This document shows, piece after piece, positions 47,770 through 60,809 of a DNA stretch of 64,000 nucleotides. The DNA is taken from the NCBI GenBank assembly GCA_029706075.1, contig JAINUG010000015.1, positions 9,198,154 to 9,262,153 on the forward strand. Reading direction: 5' to 3'. Below the pieces are notes generated by a model that made no database searches, was not told the DNA's origin, and worked only from the letters and a program-made list of their open reading frames with translations. The position numbers and the translations under genes were made by a program. The stretch comes from Aldrovandia affinis (lineage: Eukaryota; Chordata; Actinopteri; Notacanthiformes; Halosauridae). The stretch's first letter is position 1. Each line of letters opens with the position of its first letter.

Positions 47770-48045
47770 GTCTGACCAGGGCACCAGGGTTAGATAGATG
47801 CTTTAGAATCTTTCATGATAACAGTGAGTCACAACCTCAGATGAATGTCTAATCCGAAGAATGGCACCTTCCATAGAACAGCGCTCTATATCTTCCCAGT
47901 CCAGAGAGAAGTGGTTCACTATTTACCCAGCAACATCACTTCCAGCTGGAACCTGTTTTTCCTAGGAAGTCTCCCATCTAAGTACTAACCAAGCCCAATT
48001 TCTGATAGCTTCAGCTGCTTGGCACGAAGAAGTGGTCCTGCATGG
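47770..48045 (-). mobile_element. 5S rRNA-derived SINE (antisense copy)
   Basis: On the - strand, GGGCTTGGTTAGTACTTAGA followed by TGGGAGACTTCCTAGGAAAA matches the 3' half of 5S rRNA with its internal control region (TTAGTACTTGGATGGGAGAC type). A body (GGAAGTGATGTTGCTGGGT, ACTCACTGTTATCATGAAAG) related to the copy at 61.6 kb follows. It is a SINE3-type element and not a functional 5S gene, because the 5' half is degenerate. Confidence 0.8.
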
Positions 48046-49839
48046 CAGGTGGCAAATTGTTTTTCATATGCTTATCCCATCATAACTTTCTTCTTAGATA
48101 AAATTACACCCACCAACACACCATTCAACAAAGGGTGGTATCTTAAACACATATAAAGCATCCCAGTGATAACTCCCAGTGTAAATACTGCATTAAGCAT
48201 TCAGAGCACATCTCCTCTGTGTGTTCTAATGGAGCCTGTTTTGCTGGTCCACCGCTGCTTGGGTGTATACTGGGGAATAGGCAGCGACAGCAGCCTAGAG
48301 GGGGGATGGACTGGATTGCAGACAGTGACGGAGCGAACAGCCCACAGCACACACAGCTGGAAAAGCCATGGGCACTATTGATTAGTTGCCTCTGCCAGTG
48401 TCTGTGTCGTAATGACGCGCACTGCACTAAGCATCCAGAATAAACACTTACTGAGATAAGCACTCCAGCGCAGCTATGCTCACATTAATTAAACATCCTG
48501 CAGGGAGGCATGCGTTGAAAGGGCCTTTTGTTTGGAAGCGCTGAGGCTCGCTTTCATTTGCATACTAACAAATTAATTGGCATCCTATTCTCCTTCTCAC
48601 TGTACCTGTGGCGGGAGGTGCCGTGTGCTCTGCTTGCTGCCTGTTTGACATCCTGCCAGTGAGTGTTCTGTTACCATCTCTCTGTGGTTCCTGCTTGCAC
48701 AGCTTTAACTACAACATAATTATGCCCACACAGGCATGTGAGATCGTAGCCAATATAGTGTCTATACAATGACTCAAACAACCATCCTGAAATGGACGCA
48801 GGTGCACGCAATTATGCATGCAATGGATGTTTGTTGGTGACATAAGAGTAGTTTATGGGGGAGGTGGTGTGAACCTTTGAGGGAAAATCACTACCCACCC
48901 TTTACGTTTTGCTTTACAAAGCCACTGGATGGCAACCCCTCGCCAGCCACCAAGGAACAACAGTGTGCAACTATGCTACTGGTCGGTGGGGTGCATGTTC
49001 CTGTCCAGGTAGCTGTGAATTGGAGTTAAATGACCACACTGATAAGTTCCAAAAGGAATGGAAGAAACGTAATGGAATAGTGATACAGCAGAAGCTGGTG
49101 CAGGCTGCTTTCCTCGCAGCCCGCCGTTTGTCAGTGCTGTTTAATGGGAGGCTCTCCAAGGAGCACTCTGCCGTGTAAGGTCACCGCATGCAGATTACCT
49201 GCTGCTTTCAAGAGCATCGTCCCTCACGTCAGGGAATGAGCCAAAAATGATGTCATGACATCCTTGCGATGTCAAGTGCTCCTTCGCAGGACCTCTGTCA
49301 GCATGTCAGAAGTGCGTCACTTAAATGGAGATTAGATTCCCTGCATTTAATCTCCCATATGCTGAAGATAATCGTTCCATGGAGGTTTCGAAAAGGACCA
49401 ATAGTATGAAATGGTGGCACACTATCCAAAGAAGCAGCAAAACTTAAATGCACTGCCCACTGCTGTGCCTGCAGAGTTTTAGCTCTGTACTTCTTTGAGA
49501 TCTCTGTTATCCCTGCCAAGCAACCCAATTTTGATGAAATAACTATGTGAAAAATTCTTCATGTTGATAATAACTCCACAAATCTGATCAATAGTCATAA
49601 GGCTCATTACATCTGTGGTAGAAATAGTGGGAGACTCACATTGCAACTCCCTTTGAGTGTATACTCATCAGTGAAAGGAGCCTTTTTCATTAGTCTGTCT
49701 TTAAAAAGTCCATAGAAATTAATTTTACTGTTTTATTACTTTGTTTTGTTTTGTTGAGATAATCAGCCCTACAGTGTTAATCAAGTGTTTTCGCCACAGC
49801 ATGCAACTTCCAGAGAGCAGCAATCAGAGAATCAGAGAG

Positions 49840-49842
<3 letters not shown>

Positions 49843-49926
<84 letters not shown>
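49843..49926. repeat. (GA)42 microsatellite
   Basis: 84 uninterrupted bases of GA. The Arg-Glu open frames at 49741-50075 are artefacts of this repeat. Confidence 0.95.
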
Positions 49927-49930
<4 letters not shown>

Positions 49931-52147
49931 TGTTATTTCAGGGCTTCAGTTTCAGCCACATGATCAAAGTGAAAAATGCGTTTTTAATTTCAGGAATCAT
50001 AACTCATCTTCTACAGACAGGCGCATTATTAAGAGATACTGCGGCAGGAGACGGTGGCGAATGAAAAAATACTGATGATAAAAAAGGACATTCACAGCAG
50101 TGCTACACATGCCATTCCAGGCTTTTGTATCATGCTGGGCCGCTGCAGTTGCCCATCCTGTTGAGACTTCTGACTGCATTTCTGCACCATATACGATAAG
50201 GCAGCAGGGTCAGTGCTGCTTTGCCTGAGTGCATAAATCCACTGGGTCAGCCATCGATGATTCAGCGACATTTATCAAGCATTGTTTTCAAGTACCTCCC
50301 CTTGAAAACTGCTAGTGTCAAAAAAGACCCCCATATTGTGCACAGGAATAGTAACTGTGGAGTAACAAGAATGACTTTTACAGACACAGCATGACACCAT
50401 AATTGTTGCGACAGGTTTGTGTAACCCTCCCAATTTCAAATTATATCACTTCCAGTAACCAACATGAAAAGCTGACAATGATTTTTATCTTCACACCCAA
50501 AATGTAAAGAAAAGCACATAAATAAATAATATATATTTGGTAAAGCACTGACCAAATTATGCTTTGGCAAATTATGCATACTGGGTATTTGAGCAGCATA
50601 CCATTAAAGACCCTCCAGTTTCCAAACATATGTGTAGATGTGTAATCTGAATAATTATAGTAAACCACTATTTAATGGCATTTTGACCTGGCATGCATTA
50701 ACATCTCACTCAAGCTGATGAATATCAGAAATCTGCCCTTTGAGTTTGTTATGCTTTTCTCTTTTTTTAACAGAGGTGGTCTCTCGTTTAATGAAATGAA
50801 GGTGGATATGAATCCATGCAGAGAATAACAAGGTACAGAATACAATCCAGCCACAATTAAATTACCCTTTAGCTTGGGCAGACACTAAAGATATACGCAT
50901 GCGACGTAATACCTTCAGAGCAGTGGGTTCATGAATAAGAATTAACTTCCACGAAAGAGGGAACATTGAATTAAATCTTGACTTATTCATCGAGAGATAG
51001 ATGTTTTCCCATCTCAGATGGTTCTGCTCATGAATAAAGGAGGACGGACAAAAGAGCGGCTGAAACATTTTCCCTGAGTGAGCCCTGTCCCTTTCGTTCC
51101 CCACAACCCTCTCCATACCAGTGATTTGCCAGTGACCTTTCTCCCTATCCAGCTGCTCCTGCACTTTTTAGACACTTTGTGACTCTATTTATTTCCATAA
51201 AGCATACATTTACAAGGAAATATTGCAAACCCACTTGGAATAAAAACCTCCCTGATAAAAAAAACTAAAAAAACTAAAAAAACTACCGCTGCCACAACAG
51301 ATACACCGGTAGGAATGTAATATGGAAAAGGAAGATTATCTGTTATCCATTTGTGGGAGAAAATATACAACACTGGGATTTTCATGCGTGATGAAAGTCT
51401 TGATGAATACAAGTGTTTCTCACTTTAAAAGTGATATGAATTTTGTTCACTGTTCATACTCATATTCAGCAAGGACCTGCAATGAGAATATGAGTTTGGG
51501 TAAATAAACTAGGTCAACGCAAAGCATCAATACGTCTTCCAGGGGATGGTGCATTCTAAAATAAGAGGCAGGCATAATGTGTCAGTCAATCCATTGGAGG
51601 AGAATTATGTCCAACCTTCTCTGTTCTGAGAAACTGCTCAGCCGCTTGATACTGAATTATCTCTTTCAGAGCCTGTCTTCAAGTGTTGACAGTTGTCCTC
51701 CCTGCATTTACTGGCGTGAGGAGGAGCCATCGCCTTGGGGCCAGAGGACCCCAAAGGGGATTTGCAAAGAACTCTCTGGTAATCAAACAAAGGTGGCAGT
51801 TCAATCTGCCTCAAGTCAAAACTCATATAAACTGTTAGCTCACAAAGGCGCTTGAGGAAACTGTGCTAAAGTGTGTTTGGTACAGAAGGGCTACTCTCAG
51901 AGGACTGAAATAGGCGAAGAACCAAGTGCTAAAAGGTTTCCACGTTAAGACAAACTAAAATAAACACTGAAAAGAAATAAATAGAGCTAAATAAAATCTT
52001 GTGGTGTTAAAAAGCATCAATCTGCTCCAGCATGTCTTCTGTTAGAGGCCCATTGGAAAACTGGTTTGAGCACCTAGAAGCTGTAGGTAAAGCGTATCTA
52101 TAAACAATCAACGAACATAATATAATATTCAGGTCATGGATTAGAGG

Positions 52148-52275
52148 CAGAGACCTTGGGGTGTTAAAATCCAGGCTTCAAGCAGTGCTGGACACTCTCT
52201 AGTCTGTAGTTAAATGACTGGCCGAGATGGGCTGAATGGCCTGTTCTCATCGTTACGTATTCTTATGTTCTTATC
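52148..52275 (+). mobile_element. Very short 5'-truncated LINE copy (3' end only)
   Basis: The + strand reads LGVLKSRLQAVLDTL and a stop, then GATGGGCTGAATGGCCTGTT and a (TTCTTATG)n-type tail. The C-terminal peptide and the tail match the 3' end of the LINE at 62.1-64 kb on the other strand (LGLFKSRLDVVLDTL, GATGGGCCGAACGGCCCATT). It is a dead-on-arrival insertion of about 130 bp. Confidence 0.85.
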
Positions 52276-54289
52276 CCTGATTAGATAAGTCAGTGTTTAG
52301 TGCTTACTAAACAATAGTTTCCCCTACAGATAATTTGGGCTTTGAAATATACATTTGTCTAGATGTACCATTATTACATCTTTTTTAAATGAACTTGAGA
52401 AATGCTAATTTTCAGATTTCAGTCAATGCAGAATTTGAAGGCTGTGATTGTTCATTAATCACAAAGGCATTCTGGAGAATGTTTTAAAAACTCAAACTAT
52501 ACAAATAATGACAATTGTCTTCACACGTTAACAGTGCTCACTGGGAGATGTAAGGTAAAAAATGCTAACCATGCCCCTGCCTTCCCCCAAATGTTTTTTC
52601 CATTAACAAATGTTCTTAACATCACTTATTCTTTGTATCAACTATAGAGCTCTTACAATGTGTTTTGTAGCCTGTATAGCTAAAGTACTGCACAATTATA
52701 AAAGATTTTTGTAGCAATATATGCCACTGATAAACTGTCTGGCATGTGTCATGGGTCTGAAATATTAGATAGTTCTGAAAAATAAATGAGAGAACACATG
52801 CAAAGGAATGCAATTAGATTTAATGAAGTTGTAATATGAACCTCAATGCAACAGACATAAAAATAACTTCAAACACATTAAGTTGCATCCGGAATTCTGT
52901 TTACATTAATCCCACTGGATTTTGCCCTACTTTATGTGCAAATTTCAAAAATTACAATGAAAGAGGACTTACTGTGGTATTATGTGGATTTACTATTTAA
53001 AACATAGGCCTATATATATACATTTCCTCTATCTTTAAGATTTATGATTCATGCTGTTCAATTCATCCTAATGTAGCATTTTGGTAAGGTATAAGAATGT
53101 GCCTCCCTCAGCAGTTAATGTGTGGTTCCAGCACAGTTCAGTTGCTATAGTCCTATTTACTGTATAATTTCAATACACCACATATAACCACATTTCTGCA
53201 TAACATCCTCAATTTTCCAGGTCTATTATAGGATTCCTTTGATGGAATAAAAAAAACTATGAGTTTTCCCACATATTTGTGGTGGGATGAAATGTCTCTG
53301 TTATGAATGATATCAAGAGAATTGTACCGAGAACAGCCAGAGGCTATGCGTGATATTTTATTATGCAGTTTATATTCTACTGTGCATTATATTACTGAAC
53401 TGCATTATTAGAGAATATGCATTTCTTAGCAAAGGTTAGGTCTCAAACTCCAAGATCATCATAACTAATGTTTTATATAGTCAGTGCCATATTTGTATGG
53501 AGTATGATACAAATTCAGCCTCTGAACTTGATGAACTACTATAGTAGCAAACCCCAACAAATGTAATACTTGAAGAGTGGCTCTCGAGCAGTGCTTATGT
53601 GTTCTCCTGTCATATTCTTTGTCATAGTAGGCGATATGCCTGGGTTATTCACTATATCCTCTTCAACCTCAACTTCTTTTGTCAAATATTGCCAAATAAA
53701 TGGTTTGTTATGTAATTTTTGAACACAGAGTGGCATCAGTTGATCTTTTTAATGGCATCTTTTTTAATGGAGTTATGAGTCATCTCCAAAAATCCCACCA
53801 TAATGTTCAGTAGTTGGCAGTAAAGCAGTCCATAATCATAAATATTCTTACAAATAAATGAAAATGTTAATCTTTCTTTTTTCCTTCACAAACACAGTTT
53901 GGTGAGTTCAGCAATCAATTAGGCACTCAACACAATTAAGTGCTGAGAAGGCATATGCAGTTTGTATGACCCTGCTTGTAGTGGGTTGTGTTACAGTCCC
54001 AAACATTCACCAATGTACTTTTGCATTTTTCCTGTTGTCAGGGTCACAGGGTCATTAGCACAGTTAATTTAGGAGTGATAGCACTATTCCTTTCTGTAGG
54101 TGATGCCCTTCACTAAATCAGTTTCATACAGAATACCTGTTTGATCTAAGCAGTCATTTCTTAAAATCTCATGTCACTGAACAGTTCCAAAACATTTTTA
54201 GATTGTCCTAATGTATACTGAGAAACCTAAACGTTTTGCTGATTTACAAGTTCTCTTCAGTTTTAACTAGGTCTTAAACCTAAGGGGCA

Positions 54290-54530
54290 TATTTACTAAG
54301 GATAGCTCATATTATTTTCCCATTTAGTGGGGTATTTACTAATATTAATGATTGAAATGAACACAGCTGCAAATAGTGGCATCGCTATATTTAGCCATTT
54401 AACCACTGCAAAAGGTACTTACGCCACCATAGTAGGTGCCAAATGTCCCAGTTCTACATGCAGTAAGAGCTCTGTGGCCCTGCAAACCATGGTAAATCCG
54501 CCCTTCGGGCGGTATTTTCCATAATTTATT
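54290..54530. repeat. Possible dispersed repeat ending in a GC-rich hairpin
   Basis: GGGGCATATTTACTAAGGAT on the left and a perfect CCGCCC-TTC-GGGCGG hairpin at 54498-54512 bracket a segment that looks like a non-autonomous element. GTGGGGTATTTACTAATATT repeats the first motif nearby. I cannot assign a family. Confidence 0.35.
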
Positions 54531-55369
54531 TTTTGAGCATGAGGTGCTCAAACAGCACAAGACTGTTTAGTTTAATAACCATTTATTGTGCCCCCTGCCT
54601 TTGGAAGTGCTCTTCTCTCTTCACCTTTTGGGTATTGAGATCAAATTTATTTTGGTTCCTGCTCATTGGGCCATAACTTCAAATTAAATTGCCCCATGTC
54701 TGGCTAAAATGGCCCAGCATCTGGACAGCTTGTAAAGTGCTTTCCCTCTGTGCTGAGCCGAAGCTGTGGCCCTTATCACGTTGGCTCTTGTGTCTGACTT
54801 TTCACGTGTCTGAATTTGGTGGCAGGGTAGGTATTTCCATGGGAAAGTCTGCAGCGTTTTATTGATGGGATGAGATGCTTTTGCCCCAAGAACATATTAC
54901 TTGTTACGTTGTGTTGGTAAGCATTTACAGTAACTTGGTTGTGCAATGTATGCCCTGTCCTGGAAAATGAGCATGATCTGCTTTCTTGTGCTGTTAACTC
55001 TGACCATGAATAGTTTAAAGTCACATAGGGATTTAAGATATTTTTTTACTTGCCTTTGCATGGAAATTTGGCTCTTAGTCAGAACTGTTAGTGCTTCTGA
55101 ATTGACTGGAAACAAAATACATTACTATTTGGTTGAGCTCATATTGTTTGCAACCTGGCAATCAACAGAAATATAACAACACCATTAATAATTTAATGGT
55201 AGTTAGGAAAACAAAGCATTTTGCCCTGTTTTGAACCCTATTGCACACATGCCTAACGATCTGTCTTTTCACTCAAAACATTTTGAAATCGAGAATTATT
55301 AAGTAGTCGCTACCATTTTAGCACTAGACTGAGCATTAATTTTTATCATATCATATTGCACATACAGAT

Positions 55370-55950
55370 AACTGCCAAACAGGGTGTTTAGCCAACACGG
55401 GCCACCAGAACAGCTTCAATGCGCCTTGACATAGATTCTACAAGTGTCTGGCATAGATTCTACAACTGTATTGGAAGGATGCATTCTTACACAAAAAATT
55501 CCATAATTTGGTGTTTTGTTGATGGTGGTGGAAATCTCAGACGCTGCTCAAGAATATCCCATACGTTTTAAATTGGGTTGAGATCTGGTGACTGAGATGG
55601 CCATGGCATATGGTTTACATCATTTTCATGCTCCTCAAACCATTCAGTGATCACTTGTGCCCTGTGGATGAGACCACTGCCGTCAGGATAGAAATGCTTT
55701 GTGATTTATGATGTCTTTCCCTCAGACTTCCATGCCAAAATCACCTTAGCTACTGCCAAACATGCTCCAAAAATTGCCCCTCTTTCAAAGTTACTGAGAT
55801 GGGATGTTAATGGGATGTAACCATGATGGGATGTTAATTGCTTAATTAACTGAGAAACTACACCTGTGTGGAAGCACCTGCTTTCAATATACTTTGTATT
55901 CCTCATTTACTCAAGTGTTTCCTTTATTTTGGCTCTTAACTGGACAATGT
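55370..55950 (-). mobile_element. Tc1-type transposon remnant, same family as 7.2-7.9 kb
   Basis: On the - strand, AACCATATGCCATGGCCATC, then TCAGTCACCAGATCTCAACC and CAATTTAAAACG parallel 7608-7660. They encode the NHMPW and SPDLNP part of a Tc1 DDE domain. The continuation toward 55380 (GGCGCATTGAAGCTGTTCTG, GTGGCCCGTGTTGG) is its C-terminus. The far side (55700-55950) lacks the first catalytic region and ends in TTTACTCAAGTGTTTCCTTT, a typical outer end. The copy is internally deleted and frame-broken. The open frame 55706-55906 is not a gene. Confidence 0.78.
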
Positions 55951-56058
55951 AATAGTTTAATGTTGCAGCTGAATGGCTACACCTATTGCTAATTGTATAT
56001 TAAATAAGTAGGTATCCCTTTGTCATAGTTGTAGGCTAACGTCTGTTACAATTATAAA

Positions 56059-56152
56059 CCGATCTGGCACAGTCAGGTTTCGAACCATGACCGTGATAGG
56101 TAGCTCACACTCGTAAACGAGTGCGTTAGACCGCTACGCTATCGGAGGCCCC
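56059..56152 (-). mobile_element. Solo tRNA-like SINE head
   Basis: On the - strand it begins GGGGCCTCCGATAGCGTAGC and GGTCTAACGCACTCG, with a good A box (TAGCGTAGCGG) and B box (GGTTCGAAACC). It ends near TGTGCCAGATCGG. It supplies the 5' half missing in the 30.3 kb SINE. No SINE body follows. I do not call it a functional tRNA gene, because acceptor-stem pairing is not evident and the sequence is that of the SINE family. Confidence 0.75.
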
Positions 56153-58306
56153 ACAGGTTATTATTCATTAAAATATTGAAGAAAATTATTGTTATAATGC
56201 AAAACAAACTGGGCTCTCTCTTTAATACTATAATGTAATGTTACATTACCTTAAACAGTACAGAGAAGTGATAGCCTATTTGCGTATTAATATTCTCCCA
56301 ACCAGTTCATACAAATCATGTTTAACATAATTCTAGCTCATTTAAGAGACTTTGAGAAGCAAACCCATTGTGGTACAAACAGGAAATGGCAAGAAATAGT
56401 CTGCTCTAGAGTTTTATTTTATCATAAAAGACTCACCATACACAAGGCTCAAGGTTGAATGGGGTTTACTCTTGACATATGGAATCTGTTTTAACTAAAC
56501 ACATTAGAGAACATAAAAAGACCACGACCAATCTCTCCATCTGTGTACTATAGCTTTGACATTCATTGAAACATGACATTCATTGTCCCTAAAAGACAGC
56601 ATCATCAGAATTTAAAAGGGAGTTTGAAATGCCACTATCAATTCTTTTATGGTAAATACTTCCAGACCAAAAAAAATACAAAATTAAATTTGTGATTAGA
56701 AGAGTTGACAAATCCTAAAAAGCAGAGACCCATGAGAATCATATTGGACCATTTTTTGTCAATAAAACTAATTTAAATTGGCAAATTTCAACACAATGAA
56801 ATGCACTTTGAGCAATAGAGACACGAGCAAAACTACAAGAGAATATGAAAATGGAAAGTTTGCTTGAGCAATTTGAAATGAGAGAATGGTTTGCATTTTT
56901 ATGCTGGTATTGTGAGGGTTTAACATGTTTTACAATAAATCTTTAAGAAATAATGTATAAGGCTATGTTGAAGGTGAAATAAGAAACTAGCTTTTGAATA
57001 AAAAACAAAAACAAAGTTTCAGAAATCAGCAAAACTGAATTTCTATATGAATTAATATTTAGTTGTGGTTACATTTACATTTTTTCTCAGGAAAGATGAT
57101 GGAATGTATATTGAGTAACGATATGACTATTCAACTATTCTTACTCAAAATATAAATTTATATAGAAGAACCTCAGATATACAATCCTCAGAGTTACAGA
57201 CTGGCCAGTCAACTGAACGTGGTGAACCCAGAAGCAGCATGCAATTGTGCCTTAGTAACATCAAACTCTTTATTGTGACTGGTGGAGAAAGGCGAACAGA
57301 AACAAATAACAGTTTCCAATTGATGAAAAAGAGGCATGTCTTGGCACTATTACTAAAAAATATGGGAAAATCAAGTGTTTGATATAAAGATGGGCCAGAA
57401 CACAATCAAACACTTCACAACAATGTGACCAATTTATTCTTACCGTTGCCAAGGATAGACACAGTGGTGTGTCTGGAATATCTCTTAACTGAACATTCTG
57501 AATGATGATGTGACTGCTCATCTGGCTAGTAACAAGCTTGCTAAAACTCAACATAGAAAAATGGATTTTGCATAGCTACAAATAAATCAGGAACATCATT
57601 CAAAATAAATACTGAAACATTACTCAACTAAGCGTTACGGTTTGTGCAGTGATTGGTTCAGTGTAAATCATCAACACATCACACTGTCACGTAAATCAAT
57701 GATGTGAAACAACCATAGGTTGAGCACAGTCCTTTATGATGTAAATTAATCTCTCTGACAGAAAAACATACATAAGTAGGCTATTTGAATCAAACAGACA
57801 TGGCTAACAGGGATAAAACTATGTCAGATCAACTTCCAAATTGAATGTTATTTTTAGTCATGTTCTAAAAAAACTCACTCACCAAGTGCCATCGGCGCTG
57901 TTACTGTGTGAAAGGTGATACTTATTCAGGGGGTGATAGGCTGGCCAAGGACCCCAAAAAAGTGTGTATTCTAGTTATGGCTTTTCCAAGTCCAACTTAT
58001 CGCTTGAATACAATAAAAACACTAATAATAGAATCTGTAATGACCACTATTTCCGGGGTATGGCTGATACAGTTTTTCAAAGTAGTGATTGATTAACTTC
58101 CAAAGTCCATTCAAAGTTCAGTTGTAGCAAGCACATCTCTCTCTATCTAAAAGGATTTCAGTATTACCCTTTGCAGTATTTAAATGAAATTTGACATAGT
58201 ATAGTTTTTCATACAAATGTGTACTATGTGTACTAACCTTATCATCAAAATGACATAAAGCACTTTTCTAAATGTATAGGGTAAAACTTAATGCAGATCG
58301 ATAGAC

Positions 58307-59278
58307 ATTAATATTAGGGCTGGGACTTTAACGCGTTAATTTCGATTAATTAATTACAGAAAAAATAACGCGTTAAAAAATGTACGCATTTTAATCGCAC
58401 TATATTTTTGCACTCCAGACACCACGGAACGTTTCTCAGTGGACGATCATACCGATGCACAACGTGCATTGAGTGACGTCAGACAACAAAGCCCCACTCG
58501 GAGAAGAGCGTTGTAGGCTAACATGGAAGAACCAGATGAGACCGCGTTGTTTGGCCCGGTGGATGGGATATTTAGATATAAAAAACTCCCTGATGGAAGT
58601 GTGGATAAGAGAATAGTTGTGTGCACATTGTGCAACAAAGAATTTGCATATCACCGGAGCACTTCAAGCCTACGGTATCACCTCAATGCTAAACATGTTG
58701 CAGCTAGCGTGGAAGCCAGAGCTAACGCTGATCAGGCTAACGTTAGTCCTAGTACGAGCAAGCAGAGTCGCCAACCCACACTCGACCAGATGACGGGGTT
58801 CAGAGCCAAGATGAGTAAGACCACGTCTAACAAAGTAACCAACTCACTGGCTCACTGGATTGCCGTGGACTGTAGACCACTTTCGGTGGTCGAAGATAAG
58901 GGGCTAGAAAAGGTGCTACAGATTGCGTCGTCTGACACAATTTATGAACTGCCATGCAGAAAGACAATTTCGAAAAAGATCCAGCAGCTTCTTCCAAAGG
59001 TCCTTTGCACTATCATATTCCTAAAATTGCTGCACTTTGTTAAAAATTGCACTGGTCTGTGTAGTAGCTAAAATAAACAAGATTTTGCTGCTTAAACTTA
59101 TGTATATGTCTATTCATTGATTCACTCGTATACCAAAATCCATTTGAATTGAAAAATGTTGCTTCTCGTGTCAAATATTGATATGCGATTAAAATGCGAT
59201 TAATTTCGATTAATTAATTACAAAGCCTCTAATTAATTAGATTAATTTTTTTAATCGAGTCCCACCACTAATTAATAT
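58307..59278 (+). mobile_element. hAT deletion derivative with perfect 8-bp target duplication
   Basis: The element proper (58315-59270, 956 bp) starts TAGGGCTGGGACT and ends AGTCCCACCACTA, imperfect inverted ends. Both sides carry the identical 8-mer ATTAATAT (58307-58314 and 59271-59278), the hAT target-site duplication. Subterminal TTCGATTAATTAATTACA occurs on both flanks. Only the transposase N-terminus is retained, so the copy is non-autonomous. The intact target duplication and an open frame of 182 codons point to a recent insertion. Confidence 0.93.
58523..59071 (+). pseudogene. hAT transposase N-terminus with BED zinc finger (ZBED-like), truncated
   Basis: This is an uninterrupted frame of 182 codons starting at an ATG in AACATGG context. 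Residues about 31-54 form a BED-type DNA-binding finger: VVCTLCNKEFAYHRSTSSLR then YHLNAKH, with the CxxC and HxxxxH ligands. A Ser/Thr-rich linker and the block QPTLDQMTGFRAKMS, NSLAHWIAVDCRPLSVVEDK and PCRKTISKKIQQLLPK are the usual start of hAT transposases of the ZBED1/ZBED4-like group, normally 600 or more residues. After LLPK the frame runs into sequence (VLCTIIFLKLLHF) that is probably the element's 3' untranslated part joined by the internal deletion. The RNase H core and the dimerisation domain are missing. The product could bind element ends and might act as a repressor, but nothing shows that it is expressed. Confidence 0.88.
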
Positions 59279-60116
59279 ATTAAACTTGAACCAGATGTTC
59301 AAGTGTGTGGTTGTTAATCATTTTAATTCTAGGCTGTTCTGTGTATGTCCAAAAGTTTTTTTTAATGAATTTATATAGGTATTAAGCCTTGAAAATAAAT
59401 GCAGCTCTCCCTAGGGGTTGACACCTATGGAAATGGTATATTCCTGCTGATAGCTTCCAATGTTTTGCTGTGCTAGCTAGTCCAAACAATGATTTTCTCA
59501 TCAAAATATGAAAATATGAATTGTATGAATCGTTGTTTGTTTGTGATGGGTCTCTTGAATTCAATGTTGTTTAAATGGGCTGACTCCCTAAAAAGCAGAG
59601 CCTCATATCTGGAGAATCAGGACAAGGCCGTTTTGTCATTACCCAGAATAAATCTCTCCTCAAATGTGGCAAATGAGGCAAGCTCACATCAGAGTATCTT
59701 TAGAGAGATTGAACATTGAGGCTGTTGTACCTACTTTGGCATGCAGTACAGAAGATGGAGCCCTCTGACTGACTAATTAAATCAAATTTTTTGGAAGACT
59801 GAGCAGTGAAACTGAATAAAAAAATCAGCTCCTAGCATCATTGTACCTAATGCAGAGCTTCACTGTGAACTCTGTATACAGGAAATTACACCTGACTCGC
59901 AAGGTGAAATTTGTTCACCTTGTAAATATGTTACTGACACTTTATTGATAGAATTTAACTCAAATTATTAAGTTGAGTGTGTTATTAAAAGAGGTTTTTA
60001 TGCCAAAAAAAAAGCATACATTTGAATGCCAGAAAATCCATTGCTCTTTTCATTATATTGGTATTGCCTTCTTTCTTGTTCATGTTGCAATCTTACATTT
60101 TAACCAAAACAAAACG

Positions 60117-60262
60117 GTGGTTCTCTGTGGCTCAGTTGGTAGAGCACAGCGTTGGCAATGCTTAGGTTGTGGGTTCAATCCCCACTGGGGCCACATATAC
60201 TGAAAATGTGCATTCACTACTGTAAGTCGCTTTGGATAAAAGCGTCTGCTAAATGGCGTATA
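60117..60262 (+). mobile_element. tRNA-derived SINE with GTCGCTTTGGATAA tail
   Basis: The tRNA head has a near-perfect A box (TGGCTCAGTTGG) and B box (GGGTTCAATCCCC). It is followed by a short linker and the tail GTAAGTCGCTTTGGATAAAA then GCGTCTGCTAAATGGC, the classic teleost V/HpaI-type SINE organisation. Of the SINEs here it looks the least diverged in the promoter. Confidence 0.9.
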
Positions 60263-60809
60263 TTACAAAACATCAGAAATCATCAGTTCTGAGAAAAATT
60301 GCCATCATTCAGAACAAACATGAAATGATTCACAAAACATATGATGTATTTTTTTTTTTTAAATGAGCATATCTCCAAGAACTTGCTCACAAATGTTGTT
60401 GCGAAGTAAATAAATGAAAAATGTTAAAACCTTTCAGGCCAAAATACAACCAATGCTTAAAATACATCTTTAATCAGCTAATACTTTCAAAAGCTGATCT
60501 ACTTGTTTTGTGGCTTTTTAGTGAATCCCTTAGTGGCTATATAAGAGGACTAGAATGGAGGCTATTTCTGCTACCCTAGCAGTATGTGCTATTTAAAATG
60601 AACTGTATCTTGCTAAAATGTCAATCAGATTTGGTCAAACTGGTATACAAAAAATATAGAAGGTTTTAATAATACACTTCAGCGTTTATTTAAGTACAGC
60701 CTACTATTGCGTAAGACAATACTTTGCATTCTTTTTAATGCAATTGTCACCATTAGAAATCATTAGCGACGGTTAACTATGAAGTACTCTCTTAAATGCT
60801 ATATGCTAT

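Noticed and set aside
49741..50075. Arg-Glu repeat proteins of about 100 codons
   Set aside because: Translation of the GA microsatellite in several frames.
56059..56152. A genuine tRNA gene
   Set aside because: Polymerase III boxes are present, but the sequence is that of the dispersed SINE family and a paired acceptor stem is not evident.
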